A stretch of 64,000 nt of DNA from Sipunculus nudus. Its lineage: Eukaryota > Annelida > Sipuncula > Golfingiida > Sipunculidae. The stretch lies in the NCBI GenBank assembly GCA_026874595.1, contig CM049307.1, forward strand, positions 52,139,370 to 52,203,369, written 5' to 3'. Shown piece after piece: positions 47,150 through 59,800 of the stretch; the first letter of the stretch is position 1, and the number at the start of each line of letters is the position of its first letter. A program made the position numbers and the translations under genes. The notes under the pieces were generated by a model. The model worked only from the letters and a program-made list of their open reading frames with translations. It did no database searches and was not told where the DNA came from.

Positions 47150-48130
47150 GCTTGTATCTTCGCTAACATTCCAGCCCCTCAGGAACTTATATCCCCTGGG
47201 CCAACTTCGAAATCCATCAAGTTTTTAAACTCGAATCCGAGACGGGGCGTCTTTCCCTATTCGGGGTTAGCTTGCTCACGTGCTACCCCTTTTGGTATAT
47301 TGTCGCGTAATCCATGACTGTATTTTCCGACTGCGTTTGTTCAAAGCATGTTGGATCTTTGGCGGTACGACGGAAAAGTGCTGTCGTGTGACCGCACTCA
47401 GTCACTTGTAAATCAGCCATAAAACCTCCACAGCACCAACTTTCCTTACAGGAGCCATAACTGCAGTACAACAATATATTTACAACTGCTATAGTTCAAT
47501 AAAACCGTCTCACAAACTAACACGTCGGCTCAGTCACCTGACTAGAACTAGTTACTGATTACTGTTCAACAAAGTTACACAGCCCGCGGTAAACCGCTGA
47601 CGTTATCACGATAATAAATAATGTTTACTGAAACCTGTTCGACTGTTCTACCGACCTTTATGGCTTACCAGGACCTATGTATCAGCCCACAAAGTCCTTT
47701 TCGAGTTCAGGGTAACAAATATGTCAAGTAACCGCACTCAGACATTTATAAATCAGTCCAAAAACTTCCGCAGACTTTAAACAAAATCTCCGAGAGGGTC
47801 ATGTTTTCACCACTTTATTTTCTTAATTCCAGCACATAAGAATATTTGGAAGAGCATTGTTTTAGTTTATTATGCACTGCCTGGTAGCAGCACTTGCTGG
47901 GAAATCCTAAACTGGTGCGTCGCTGAGGGGCAAGCTTCTAAGGGTGGTCCCAACACCTTACTGTCAAGTTGTCCTACATGCCTTCAGTTAAAACTGGGGT
48001 CAAAAGCGCTCGTTGGTATGAACTTTATCTTTATCGCTCTATTTATTATTCCGTAGCCCAGTTTCATGACTCATGGTAAACTATGACGAACCTTCAACTC
48101 ACCATCCTTCTTGATCACTGGACTTCCACT
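47150..48130. other. Stretch present only in copy B
   Basis: Contains a minus-strand 63-codon frame at 47283-47474 with a cysteine cluster (LYCSYGSCKESWCCGG) and TECGHTT. A diverged partial repeat of the same text occurs near 47715-47775. A THAP-like zinc finger was considered because of the C-x4-C spacing, but the rest of the domain is missing. Possibly remains of a DNA transposon. Confidence 0.3.
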
Positions 48131-49106
48131 GGACTGATAGGAATTCCTCATCACGAAGCCCATTTTTTGTTTTCTTGTACCCAAATTATACGCTAATACC
48201 GTAGTCTCCCTCAGTCATGCAGCTCTTAACGGCGGTGTCGGCCAAATAAATTTTCAACTCTGGCAGATATATCGTATAATTTCAAAATATAAAATTAAGC
48301 CAAGTAATGGTTTTTCCGTCAATTTTGAATGACCTGAATGATCGTTCTAATCGTTCGCACATTTCACCAGCACCCGACATGAAAATCCGGAATAAATAAG
48401 TAAAATATAAAAGATAAACACATCCTCCAAGATATCGATGTATATCGTTTTTATTTTGAAAACAATAATCTATTCATGATATACACCTTTGTCTGTCAGT
48501 GAATCGGTATGGAAAGTACTAGTCGTTACTGCTTCCAAACTTTAAATGAATATCTGACAACAGTGAGAAAAAGTCGATTTTAAAAGATTCACTATTTTAT
48601 TTAATATATGCGAATAAACAGGGGTCAAAGGCATACATTCACGAGACAATAGATTTGGCAATAAATAGAGAAACACAGGAACAGCGCTCATTGTTTTACC
48701 CCAACCAAATACTTTCCATAATTTTTGTTTTATTCCTTGTCATATGCCCCAGTAGATATCCATAAAATGTGCGATATATAGCCCGGATTTTTCCATCGGC
48801 CCAACGTTCAGCCGCGTCGATCCGCTTCGTATGGCTGGTTTCAAATTGGTTATGCGTCTTCCACCCGTGGGGGGGGGGGGGCGCGTGTAATCGTCGCTTT
48901 GTCATGCCGTGGAGTGTACCCTCTTACCATACAAGCTGTGTAATGATATCATTATTGCCCAAAATACAGTGAAGTATGGCATGATAAAGGATAAAAACTT
49001 GGTCCTTGCCAAGAAGAAACAACCACAAAATATCACACACCTACTTAACCTTTCTTCGTATTGCGTAGAAGGAGATCTATTCAATTAATTACAATTTTAT
49101 TTGCAG

Positions 49107-49267
49107 ACCACGGAGATTAAGTTCTTGGCCTTTGTACTGTTTCTTATCATTGTGTTAGTATACTTCCTTTTCGGCAAGATTACAAGGTTTACTTACACGG
49201 GGCCAACATTATATATGGTAGAATACGATGATGTTTGTGAAACAAATGGTGTACAGCTCATAAGAAG
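49107..49267 (+). other. Possible upstream exon of gene B, donor altered
   Basis: Acceptor 'ttttatttgcag'. The frame reads IKFLAFVLFLIIVLVYFLFG and then KITRFTYTGPTLY, in frame with the signal-peptide exon. The base after the exon reads GAATGT where copy A has GTATGT, so the original donor is lost; GT at 49271 could substitute. Probably an untranslated or decayed exon. Confidence 0.35.
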
Positions 49268-49449
49268 GAATGTGGTTACAAGCGTTATACGTGTACGTAT
49301 TTTAACAAGTTATATTTTTAATATAGTTGAACATAAACCTTACATGAACGACTGTAATGTACATAGCAACATAATTTGAGCCCTGGATAAAATATTTCAT
49401 GTTGTTTGTATTCATTTTCTTATATTGAGGCTTATGTTATCACAGGGTC

Positions 49450-49507
49450 ATGGAAAAGTTACTCTTGTTGATTGGATTCATCGAATTTGCAGCTGAAGCA
49501 ACGAATG
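49450..49507 (+). CDS. Gene B exon: start codon and signal peptide
   Basis: Acceptor 'ttatcacag' at 49445, then GGTC and ATG. The peptide MEKLLLLIGFIEFAAEATN ends in phase 1 at GTATTG. Differs from gene A at two residues. Confidence 0.78.
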
Positions 49508-50767
49508 GTATTGTATTATTAATGAGCCAATCCTCTGAAGATTCAGTTTATATTTATTTGAGGAAATATTAGGTACTTCCATTCAGCTGTAGTTTTTTTT
49601 CTATAGTGAATGTTGTAATCACATTGCTATGAGGCATATGGTTCTATTGCAGAGCCTGTCATGTCAGCCTTTACCTAAATTAGGTCACACGTGGTGCATC
49701 TAAAACATAATATATCATAATATATATAGATTAATATGAGATTTTTTCAACCAATTATTTTGTTATTGTCATAAGTAGCCTACATCGGATGTTCGTCCGG
49801 ACAATTTGGTTGGCAGTGTCGATATGATTGTAATTGCCCGTATCCATGTGACCGAGTGACGGGACATTGTGAAGCATGTCAGGGGGATAAGTGGGGACCG
49901 GGATGTCTGCTCGGTACGTTCTTTATCATTTCTTGAATCACCCGTTCTCAGTGCTATTAGTTACAGGTGCCCTTTTTATTGCGTCTGGCAGCGTGTTGCA
50001 CTCTCAGTTTAATCCGTACTGGTTGAACTCTCGTTGTCATGCTAGCTTGGGGCTTTTCGCCTGGCCGAGCTGGGACGAGCTCACGTGTGAACCATAATAT
50101 GTTAAGACACGGCGTTCGTTTTTCTAGTATGTTCTTTGAACGTGTATTCTATGTTAGATTCTTTAGATGGTTCGAGAAATGGAAAATTCTCGGCATGAGG
50201 TGAAAAGTTATATAAAGAGGCTGTGTTTTAGAGCCGAGAGAGAGGTGAGAGAATATTCCAGCGGACACAGACGTGTGTATGTCAGTTTGTGGGACTTGTT
50301 AGATTATCCAGTAATTTCAGGGATTCTACTGTTACTAACTCTATACAATTTAATGATGCCTGTCTCAAGTTTACTTTCTGGATTGTTACAAGAGCTTTAC
50401 ATTGGACTCACATTCTCCGAGAGGATTTATGTGGACTTTTCATCCGGCATATACATTTAAAAAGACCTATCGTTGTGACAGTGGTGGTATCCAGGTACTG
50501 TGCACTTTTTTATTTTACTGTGTGATTGTATTGATTTGTTGTTATACTGCGGTTGTACATTGTAATTGTATTGAATTAGTGTATTGTAATGTTGTAAGGT
50601 TGTTTTGAGAATAAATTATTGTTATTTGTTAACAAAGAACCACTGACTTCATTATTCATTCCCCTAGACATTTCACGCTGCCTAGTGTTACAGAATCTGA
50701 TTTTTTTATCTTCTTGACAAAATTTATGTTCAACACGCATACGTGATCTGTTGATATTAGGTTCTGT

Positions 50768-50820
<53 letters not shown>

Positions 50821-53800
50821 AAAGGTCATTCGAGTAGCCTGAACAGGAAGTACGGCCATTAAAGCCTACTTCGCTTACTCCGCTGTAAACTTAAGTGTAA
50901 ACACGATACCTAAACAACGTTCCATACAATAACCTTAAGAATGCATGTTGGCATATCTGATTAGGAGTGACCACCTTTGTAATGCCTGGACTACATTGAA
51001 ATGAATATAATATCTGTAAGATAAAGAACATTTAAAATTTAAGTTATTTGTCCTACCTTCTTAGGCAGAGCATGATTCACATTCCGTTGTTACCTGTTTG
51101 AATCACTCCCCCCCCCCCCCCCGGTATCACCAGAGTTACTTGAACTTGTGTATCACCAGTATAGATAATAGTGACATCAGTGTTACTCTGTGCCCGTCTG
51201 GAGACTGTCTTTATATTTTAGCTACATCTTATGATCAGATCATGCTGAACCAATGCCAGCAAATTTTAAGCAAACGTCGACTATTTCAAACTTGAATTGA
51301 TACTTTAACGCAATGATTACAGATTAAAAATTGCTGAAAAGTGTGACAACAGTCACCTTAATTCTATATAATCACGGCAGGGGCTGACTGCAGTAACCCT
51401 GGCATTATGTACCGACTCCTGTGGCTCAGAATCAGAGTGCCGGACTCAAAGCCGTGAGATAATGAGTTCAAATCTCTTGATTCATTCCCCCCCCCCCCCC
51501 TCCCATTACCAGAGTTACTTGAATTTGTGTATCAGAGGTATAGATAAAAGTGACATAAGTGTTACTCTGTGCCTGTCTGAAGACTGTCTTTATATGTTAC
51601 CTATAGCTTATGATATCATTTACATTTTGCAGTATACTGAGTGGAGCGAACACTGTTTCTTGCAATTAGGACTCTACAAATTGTCACTCCACCATATATA
51701 AGTACCCCTGTACCCTTTTCAACTAACTCTATGACGTATTTGCGTCACGTGCTCTTTATTATACCTTTACTTTCTACTACAGACTATCACGACTATATCA
51801 TTTATTACCTTATATTTAAATTTTATATATACAGGTTCATCCTGCAAATACAATGATGAAATTGGGCGGTGGTATATTGGAAAGAAAACTAAAACAGTAA
51901 CCAGTTTGCCCTGTATAAACTGGGTAGGCATGGGTTATGGACCCGATAGATTCCCCGACGATGACGTAGCTGGAGCCGCTAACTACTGCCGAAATCCAGA
52001 CAACAGTCCTTACAATTGGTGCTACACAGCTCCTGATCCGTGGCGGATGTGGTACAGATGTGCTATATCCTCATGTGGTAAGCTAAACAATTTTCGCAAA
52101 AAAAGTGGTTAAAATTAAAAAACAACAGAAGAGTGTAATACATTTTATATTTTCTTTTTTCGAAAGCAAAGATGTGACTCGTGTGTTTTCGGGGGTTTTT
52201 TCCGCATCAACATTTGCTCCATTTAAATGTTCAAACCCCTAAATATATTACTTATGCATAAAGACATGCAAATATCTCCCAGTCAATTGTGGGTGAATCT
52301 GGTGCCAGTGTGAAAGATAAAGAATGGAACACCCAAGAGTTAACTTCAATACAGACCTCTCATTTGATGCATTCTTCATTTATGGAGTTGTCCATGAATA
52401 ATTTGGAATACCGGGTACAGCATATCAGTGTAGCTAGTTAACAATTGTCTTGTCTAGGTTTGAAGGCCCTCCGACTTGCAGCAATATAATACTCGAAACG
52501 GAAGTAACGATCAGTCGACGAGAAACGTCTATTGTAGCCACATGTATAGCTACCACACGTCCAAGGGAAATAGCTATCTGCGATCAGATAATTGTGAACC
52601 TATTCCAGCAAATTTTAAGCAATGTCGACTAAAAACTTGAATTGATACTTTACAGCAATGATTACAGATTTAAAGTTGCTGAAAAGTGTGAAACACACTC
52701 AGCTTCTATTTAGTCACGGCAGAGGCTGACGACAATTACCCTGGCATTATGTACTGGATTTTGTGGCTCAGAAATAGAGTACAGAACCAAAAGCCGGGCA
52801 ATCATAAGTTCGGCCCCCAACCAGGGTGAGCGGTCTGCAGGTTATTGGGAAGACCGCACAGAACGGACGTGTTTCACTCACAATTTATGTGCGGCTTTAG
52901 GGGGTTCCTCCGTGTTATGCCACAGGAATGGCAAGGTTGACACTCCCAGGGCGCACAGTTGCAGTAATAACTGCGCTAATTAACGCGGGATTTAAAAAGA
53001 GGGGAAGCATGTGATACAGCCTCGTCATGTGGTCCGAGACCGGAACGGAATTCTGCATTTGTACATATACTTAGTAAGGCAAGCATAAAACACTGGAGGC
53101 GGTTTTAAACAAGTGACCCATGGGTCATGACGCTCAGCTGACTGGGAAGAGATTCGCTAAAGGAAATTTTATCATCAGAATGGTAGTATATACCCATTCA
53201 ACTGAAGCATCAAACAGATTAACCAACAGGCCAAGATTTAGTCTGTATTTATATATCTCAAAAATAGAGAAAAAATGTGTAAATGTGTAGCCGACAAGTG
53301 ACTACGTGTATCCGCCAAAATCAGAGTGGAACGGTTGAAATGAGGCATGGATTGAGTGGCAAGGGGAAATAGAGTAAGGTATGTTGCAAATTAGCATGGA
53401 TGTCTGCAGCCTAAATGTGTATGTAGGTTGTGCCACCTACCACAAACCAGAAAGCTGTCCAAGTTGTATATATATGCAAAATTTTAGGCAGGAAAGTCAA
53501 ACCACTACATGTATATCAGTGATTTTAGCCGACGGCAGACAAACAGACAGACGCTGTGCAAAAATGGTTGCAGGTGGCCCCTCCAGTTTTGTGTATGATA
53601 AAGACCTATGTGAGATCTATACACATGGAAAATTTTGGCCCAATCGTTCAAACGTTCCCGAGATATGAGCTCGGATGTCTGCAACATAACCTAGAATGTA
53701 GGTGGCGCCATCTGTCATTAAATCAAGAAAGCTATCCAGGATGTATAAAACTGCAAAATTTTAGGCAGATATGTCAAACCACTGCCGAGATATGAGTGAC

Positions 53801-56800
53801 ATTATCCCACAGCAGAAAACATACAGACGCTGTGCAAAAATGGCTGCAGGTGGCACCACCAGTTTTGCGTATGATAAAGAGCTATGTGATATCTATACAC
53901 ATGCAAAATTTTGGCCCAATCGGTCAAACGGTTCCTGAGATATGAGCTTGGATGTGATCAGCGTGAACGTGAATGTAGGTGGCGCCATCTGTCATAAAAT
54001 CAAGAAAGCTATCCTGGATGTATATGCATGCCGAATTTCAGGTGAATTAGTCAATTCACTGCAGAGATATGAGTGATTTTAACCCAAGGCAGATGAACAG
54101 ATGGACACTGTGCAAACATGGTTACAGGTGGTGCCACCATTTTTGTGTATGTTATAAAGCAATCCAAGGGCTACATTTGTATAAATTTTATTTCCTGATT
54201 GGTCAAATGGTTCCCGAGATATGAGGGTTTATGTGTGGATCAGACGCACAAATGGACGCTGGATAGAGGGGAGAACAGAGGTCAACACAAATTGGTTAGG
54301 CACTAGTTCACATGTGACTAGATAATTAGTGTAAGTTTCGGAAAAATCGGTCCATTTTTCTCAGAGGAGCTCTCTGGAAACAAACGTGGCGGCGGCGGAG
54401 GAACCCGGTCAAAAACATAGTATCTGCAAAAATTCGTTTTGGAGGATACAAAAATACAGGTGGCTCCACCAGTCTGCAGAAACTAATAAAAACACTTAAT
54501 GTTCAATATCCATGCAAAGAATCATGGTGATCTCTGCATTAGTTGTTCAGATACTTCAGCTTTTGTATCAAATTGTCCATTATTCTGAGGGATACTTCAG
54601 AGTCCTATAGCTTGAAGGATATGGGTAACAGAGACCTAATTTCAAGTTTCCACAGGCACTCTTCATGGGCCTCCTTGTATGACAAGAATGAAGTTTCTAG
54701 GTCCAGTTGTTGCAATTTGTACCCTGTTGACAGATAACCACATCTTTAAAGGTCTCAAAAAAAGAGAAAAAAAATTCGTAAAAATTTGAAAAAAATAGAG
54801 GTGGCGCACCCAGTCTGCAGAAACTGATGGAACAGCTCATGATCCATATGTATGCCGAAAATCATAACCAACAGTGTTGTAGTGATTGAGATATTGAAGA
54901 TTTTGTATGAAATTTTTGACTACTCTGGGGGGTACTTTGGGGCCCCATAGCTCTAGGGTTGGGTAACAAAGACCTAATTTCTGGTTTCCATGGAGACTTT
55001 TCATAGGTCTCTCAGTGTTTCGAGAATGAAGATTCTAGGTCCAGTTGTTACGATTTGTGCCACGCCAACAGATGACAGCATCCTTAAAGGTCTCAAAAAT
55101 AGAGGAAAAAATCGTAAAAAAAAAAACACGAACAAATACGGGTTGTGCCACCAGTCTGCAAGAACTGATGAAACACCTCTTGATCAATATGTATGCCAAA
55201 AATCATGACCACCAGTGATGTAGTTATTGAGATTTTGAAGTTTTTGTATGAAATTTTTGACTACTCTGGGGGGTACTTTGGGGCCCTATATCTCGATGGA
55301 TATGGATAACAGAGACCTAATTTCTGGTTTCCATGGAGACTTTTCATAGGTCTCTTAGTGTGTCAAGAATGAAGATTCTAGGTGCAGTCGTTACGATTTA
55401 TGCGACATTAACAGATGACAGCATCCTTAAAGGTCTCAAAAATAGAGGAAGAAATCGTAAAAAAATCAAACAATAAAGGTGGCGCCACCAGTCTGCAGGA
55501 ACTGATGATACATCTCATGATCAATATGTATGCCGAATATTATGACCATCAGTGATGTAGTTATTGAGATATTGAAGTTTTTGTATGAAATTTTTGACTA
55601 CTCTGGGGGGGGGGGTACTTTGGGGCCCCATAGCTCGAAGGATATGGGTAACAGAGACCTTATTTCTGGTTTCCAAGGAGATTTTTCGTGGGACCTCTCA
55701 GTGTGGCAAGAATTAAGATTCTAGGTCCAGTCTTTACGATTTGTGCCTTGTTAACAGATGTTCACATTTTGAAAGGTCTCAAAAATAGAGAAAAAAATTC
55801 ATAAAAAATCCAACGATTCAGGTGGCGCCACCAGTCTGCAGGCAGTGATGACACATCTCATGATCAATAGTTATGCCACAAATCATGACCATCAGTCAAG
55901 TAGTTAATGAGATATTGAAGTTTTTGTATGAAATTTTTTACTTTTCTTGGGGGTACTTTGGGGCCCCATAGCTCAAAGAATATGGGTAACAGAGACCTAA
56001 TTTCTGGTTTCCTTGGAGACTTTCCACAGGTCTCTCAGTGTGTCGAGAATGAAGATTCTAGGTCCAGTCGGTACGATTTGTGCCACGCTAAAAGATGACA
56101 GCATCCTTAAAGGTCTCAAAAATAGAGAAAAAAATTCGTAAAAAATTGAACGATATAGGTGGCGCCACCAGTCTGCAGGAAGTGATGGAACATCTCATGA
56201 TCAATATGTATGCCAATAATCATGACCATCAGTTAAGTATTTAATGAGATATTGAAGTTTTTGCATGAAATTTTTGACTTTTCTTGGGGGTACTTTTGGG
56301 CCCCATAGCTGCAAGGATATGGGTAACAGAGACCTAATTTCTGGTTTCCATGGAGACTTTTCATAGGTCTCTCAGTGTGTCGAGAAAGAAGATTCTAGGT
56401 CCAGTCGTTAGGATTTGTGCCTTGTTAACAGATGTTCACATTTTTAAAGGTATCAAAAATAGAGAAAAAAAATTCGTAAAAAATCGAAAAATACAGGTGG
56501 CGCCACCAGTCCTCAGGAAGTGATGGAACATCTCATGATCAATATGTATGCCAAAAATCATGACCATCAGTCAAGTAGTTAATGAGATATTGAAGTTTTT
56601 GTATGAATTTTTTTACTTTTCTGGGGGGTACTTTGGGGCCCCATAGCTGGAAGGATATGGGTAACAGAGACCTAATTTCTGGTTTCCAAGGAGATTTTTC
56701 ATTGACCTCTCAGAATGTAAAGTTACAAGATTCTAAGTCCAGCGGTTACGATTTGTGCCAGGTTAACGGACAGACGGACAGACGGACGGACAGACGGACG

Positions 56801-59800
56801 ACGGACAAAGAGTGACTGCTATAGCTCAGCATGACTGAAAGTCAGCTGAGCTAAAAATGAATATGGAATTATTCATACAAAAGGACTCCCGCCGACCACC
56901 ATAGGTCCTTTTTTTGTGTACGCACCAGTAGTTACTAGACAATTTATTGTGTGTTCCGCTGAAGTATTTACCAACATTATGAATGACTTCTCGAAATTGT
57001 ATTGAAATGTTAAGCTGTGGTGATGAACTTAATACTAAGGTCAAAAAAACTCCAGGCAGACTATTTACAACCAAAAAGAAAATGTATTGCTTGGATACTC
57101 AGTTGTCTGTCCTTTAAATTGGAGTAGCCCATATGGAAATTGATTATTTTGAGCAGTAAGAATCTCTTGAAAATATGAAAGAATATTGTGAACATCAAAT
57201 GGAATATCTTGCTATACAAAAAGAAGTAGCTTATCAGAGTAATCGTCAACGTAGCGAGATATTCACTATAACGTGCAAGAAAAAATGTAAGGGGGCAACT
57301 GTCTTTTGATTGTTCAGAAACTATTCACTGATTAATGCTCTATACTGACCTTGATGTCGAGGCCTCTTATTGTATTCCTACTAATCTCAGCCCCGGGGAT
57401 AAACGCAACAGAAGCCGCATGATCCATGTTAAGATTCACAGGCAGCAGGGTCGAGATAGAGATATTAAAGATGCCCCGCGTGCATGAAAAGGCCGCAATA
57501 TTTCTGGCAACAGAGTATACGTTACTGGTGACATGTATCCCAAAACACGCTAAGAACATTTGTAGAAGATAATGAGAGATGTGAGAAGTAAGGGCTGGTT
57601 TGCTTTTATTCCTTTATCTCTCGCTTGATAAGCATAAGAAGTTTGCCATATAAAAAGATAGATGTTCTCAAAAATAATTTTGCTCAATTACATGATATCA
57701 TATACATATCATATGTCATTAAAAAAATCGCACCACGACCTTAATACAGATGGCTCCCAAACAATTCAGCGTAGTGGTCACACTTTTGCCCTGGGAGGAA
57801 GTTTGCTATTAACCGATCACATGATTGGGAAAGGTTCCGGAATGCTAGAAATGAATATACTCATTAATGTGATGAAGCAAAAATTAATTTCTCGTCAGAA
57901 CTGATGTCATCCATAAATACTGATAGAAAACGTACCCCTTAAATCTATGAAGGAAAATAACTAAATTTCTTGATACTTTCAAACTTGATGGAATCTTATC
58001 CATATTAATTGAAGACCAGTTATTCTATAATTAAGAAAAATCAAATGCTTTTATTTCTTTCTGGTTCAATCTAAAGTGGACTATTGTAATTCGGTCCACC
58101 AAAATATATCTACGAAGGTTACAGGCAGTTCTGTAGAGGGTATTAATGTCAGTGAACAGTATGTACTTGATGATCTCCGGACAATTAAGGTAGGGAAGGC
58201 ATGCGGCCCAGATGGAGTAAGTTCGCGCTTACTTAAAGAGGGGGCGCCCTATTTAACATCTCCCTTATGTCATCTTCTTAATATATCCCTTCAAAAAAGA
58301 GAATTCTCCCTTATGTGGAAGAAGGTTTTCGTTACTGGGTATAAAAAAGCAATAGACTGCTGTTAATCAATTATCGACCAATTTCTTTAATAACCTGCAT
58401 TGCTAAAATAGTTGAACGTGTGATGTTTAAATATGTTTCTAATTTTTTAAACATTAACATATTTACTCTGTATCAATCTGGATTTACGCATGTTGATCCT
58501 ACTGTCTGTCAGCTTCTAAATATTTACAATTTTTTAAGCACTGGATAAAAAGGACGTTTAAGTTGTATTCTTATACTTGAGTTGTACATTTGACAGAGTC
58601 TGGCATAAAAGGCTCTTATTAAAATTGAACAGAACATGTCTCATAATTAATGGTAATCTTTTAAAGTTGTTTATATCATATTTGAGTCATCAGACAACCG
58701 AGGGTACTACTTAAAGGGCAATCCTCTGACCGTATTCTTAATGCTGGTGATCCGCAAGGCACTGTCTTAGAAACATTATTTTATTTTTTATATTATAGGT
58801 CACCATGATCCAATTTCAGATTTCCATGGAGAATTGCTAAGTATTTCCCTGAATGTCATGTTAGAAGAGCCTAGGGCTAATGGATACAATGTGTGCCTTG
58901 TCTGTCTGGTTCCTCAAAACCATTTTTCAGCCAATAGGTCGCAAAATATAGGTCACCATGTCCTAATTTCAGGTTTCAAAGGACACTTAACTAGGACCTC
59001 CCTGAATTTTATGTTAACAGATTCTAGGCCTAATGGATACAATTTATGCCCTGCCTGACTGTTTGCATGCCCTTATATGACTTTTTTTCTGATAGCTTGC
59101 AAAATATAGGTTATGGTAACCTAATTTCAATTATCCACAGACACTTGCGAAGGACATCTCAGAATGTAACAATAGAAAATTCTAGGCCTAACAAATACAA
59201 TGTGTGCCCTGCCTGACTTACTGGTTGCTCAAAATCCTGTTTTGGGCCTGTTGGTCACAAAATGTAGGTCATTCAGGGTGTTCATACGACATCTTTTCCT
59301 ATAGGTCGCGGAATATAGGTCACCAAGAGCTAATTTTAGGTTTCCAAGAAGATTAAACTAGAAACTCCAAGGCTATTGAGTTAGAAGATTTTAGGTCTCG
59401 CATAAACAATTTGTTCCGATCTGACATTCAGGGTGTACGAAATCAGGTTTTCGGCCTGTAGGTCACAAAATATATGTCACCATGACCTGATATCAGTTTT
59501 CCAAGGAGATATGCCTAGGACCTCCGAGAATGTTGAATTAGATGATTCTAGGCTTAACAGATACGATTTGTCCCCATTTGACATTTGTCTTGCAGGTCAC
59601 AAAATGTAGGTCCCCATGACCTTATTTCAGGTTTCCAAATAGATTTGTCTAGAGGAAATTGTATAAGGAAATTCAAGGCCTAAGAGATACTTTTTGTCAC
59701 CGTCTGACATTCAGGGTGTTCATACGAAATCTTTTTCCTATAAGTCGCAGAATATAGGTCACCATAACCTGATTTCAGGTTTCCAAGGACATTTGCCTAG

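Larger units (their letters stand above)
43297..49760 (+). repeat. Segmental duplication, copy B
   Basis: Partner of 24716-29650. Homology runs from the 'cttgccgataacatgcaggt' landmark through the signal-peptide exon and about 250 bp of its following intron. It is interrupted by the pearl-like element at about 44.69-45.96 kb and by an unmatched stretch at about 47.15-48.13 kb. Confidence 0.88.

Noticed and set aside
47283-47474. THAP zinc finger
   Set aside because: Only the first cysteine pair resembles the family. The downstream C-x-x-H and AVPTIF-type region is not found.
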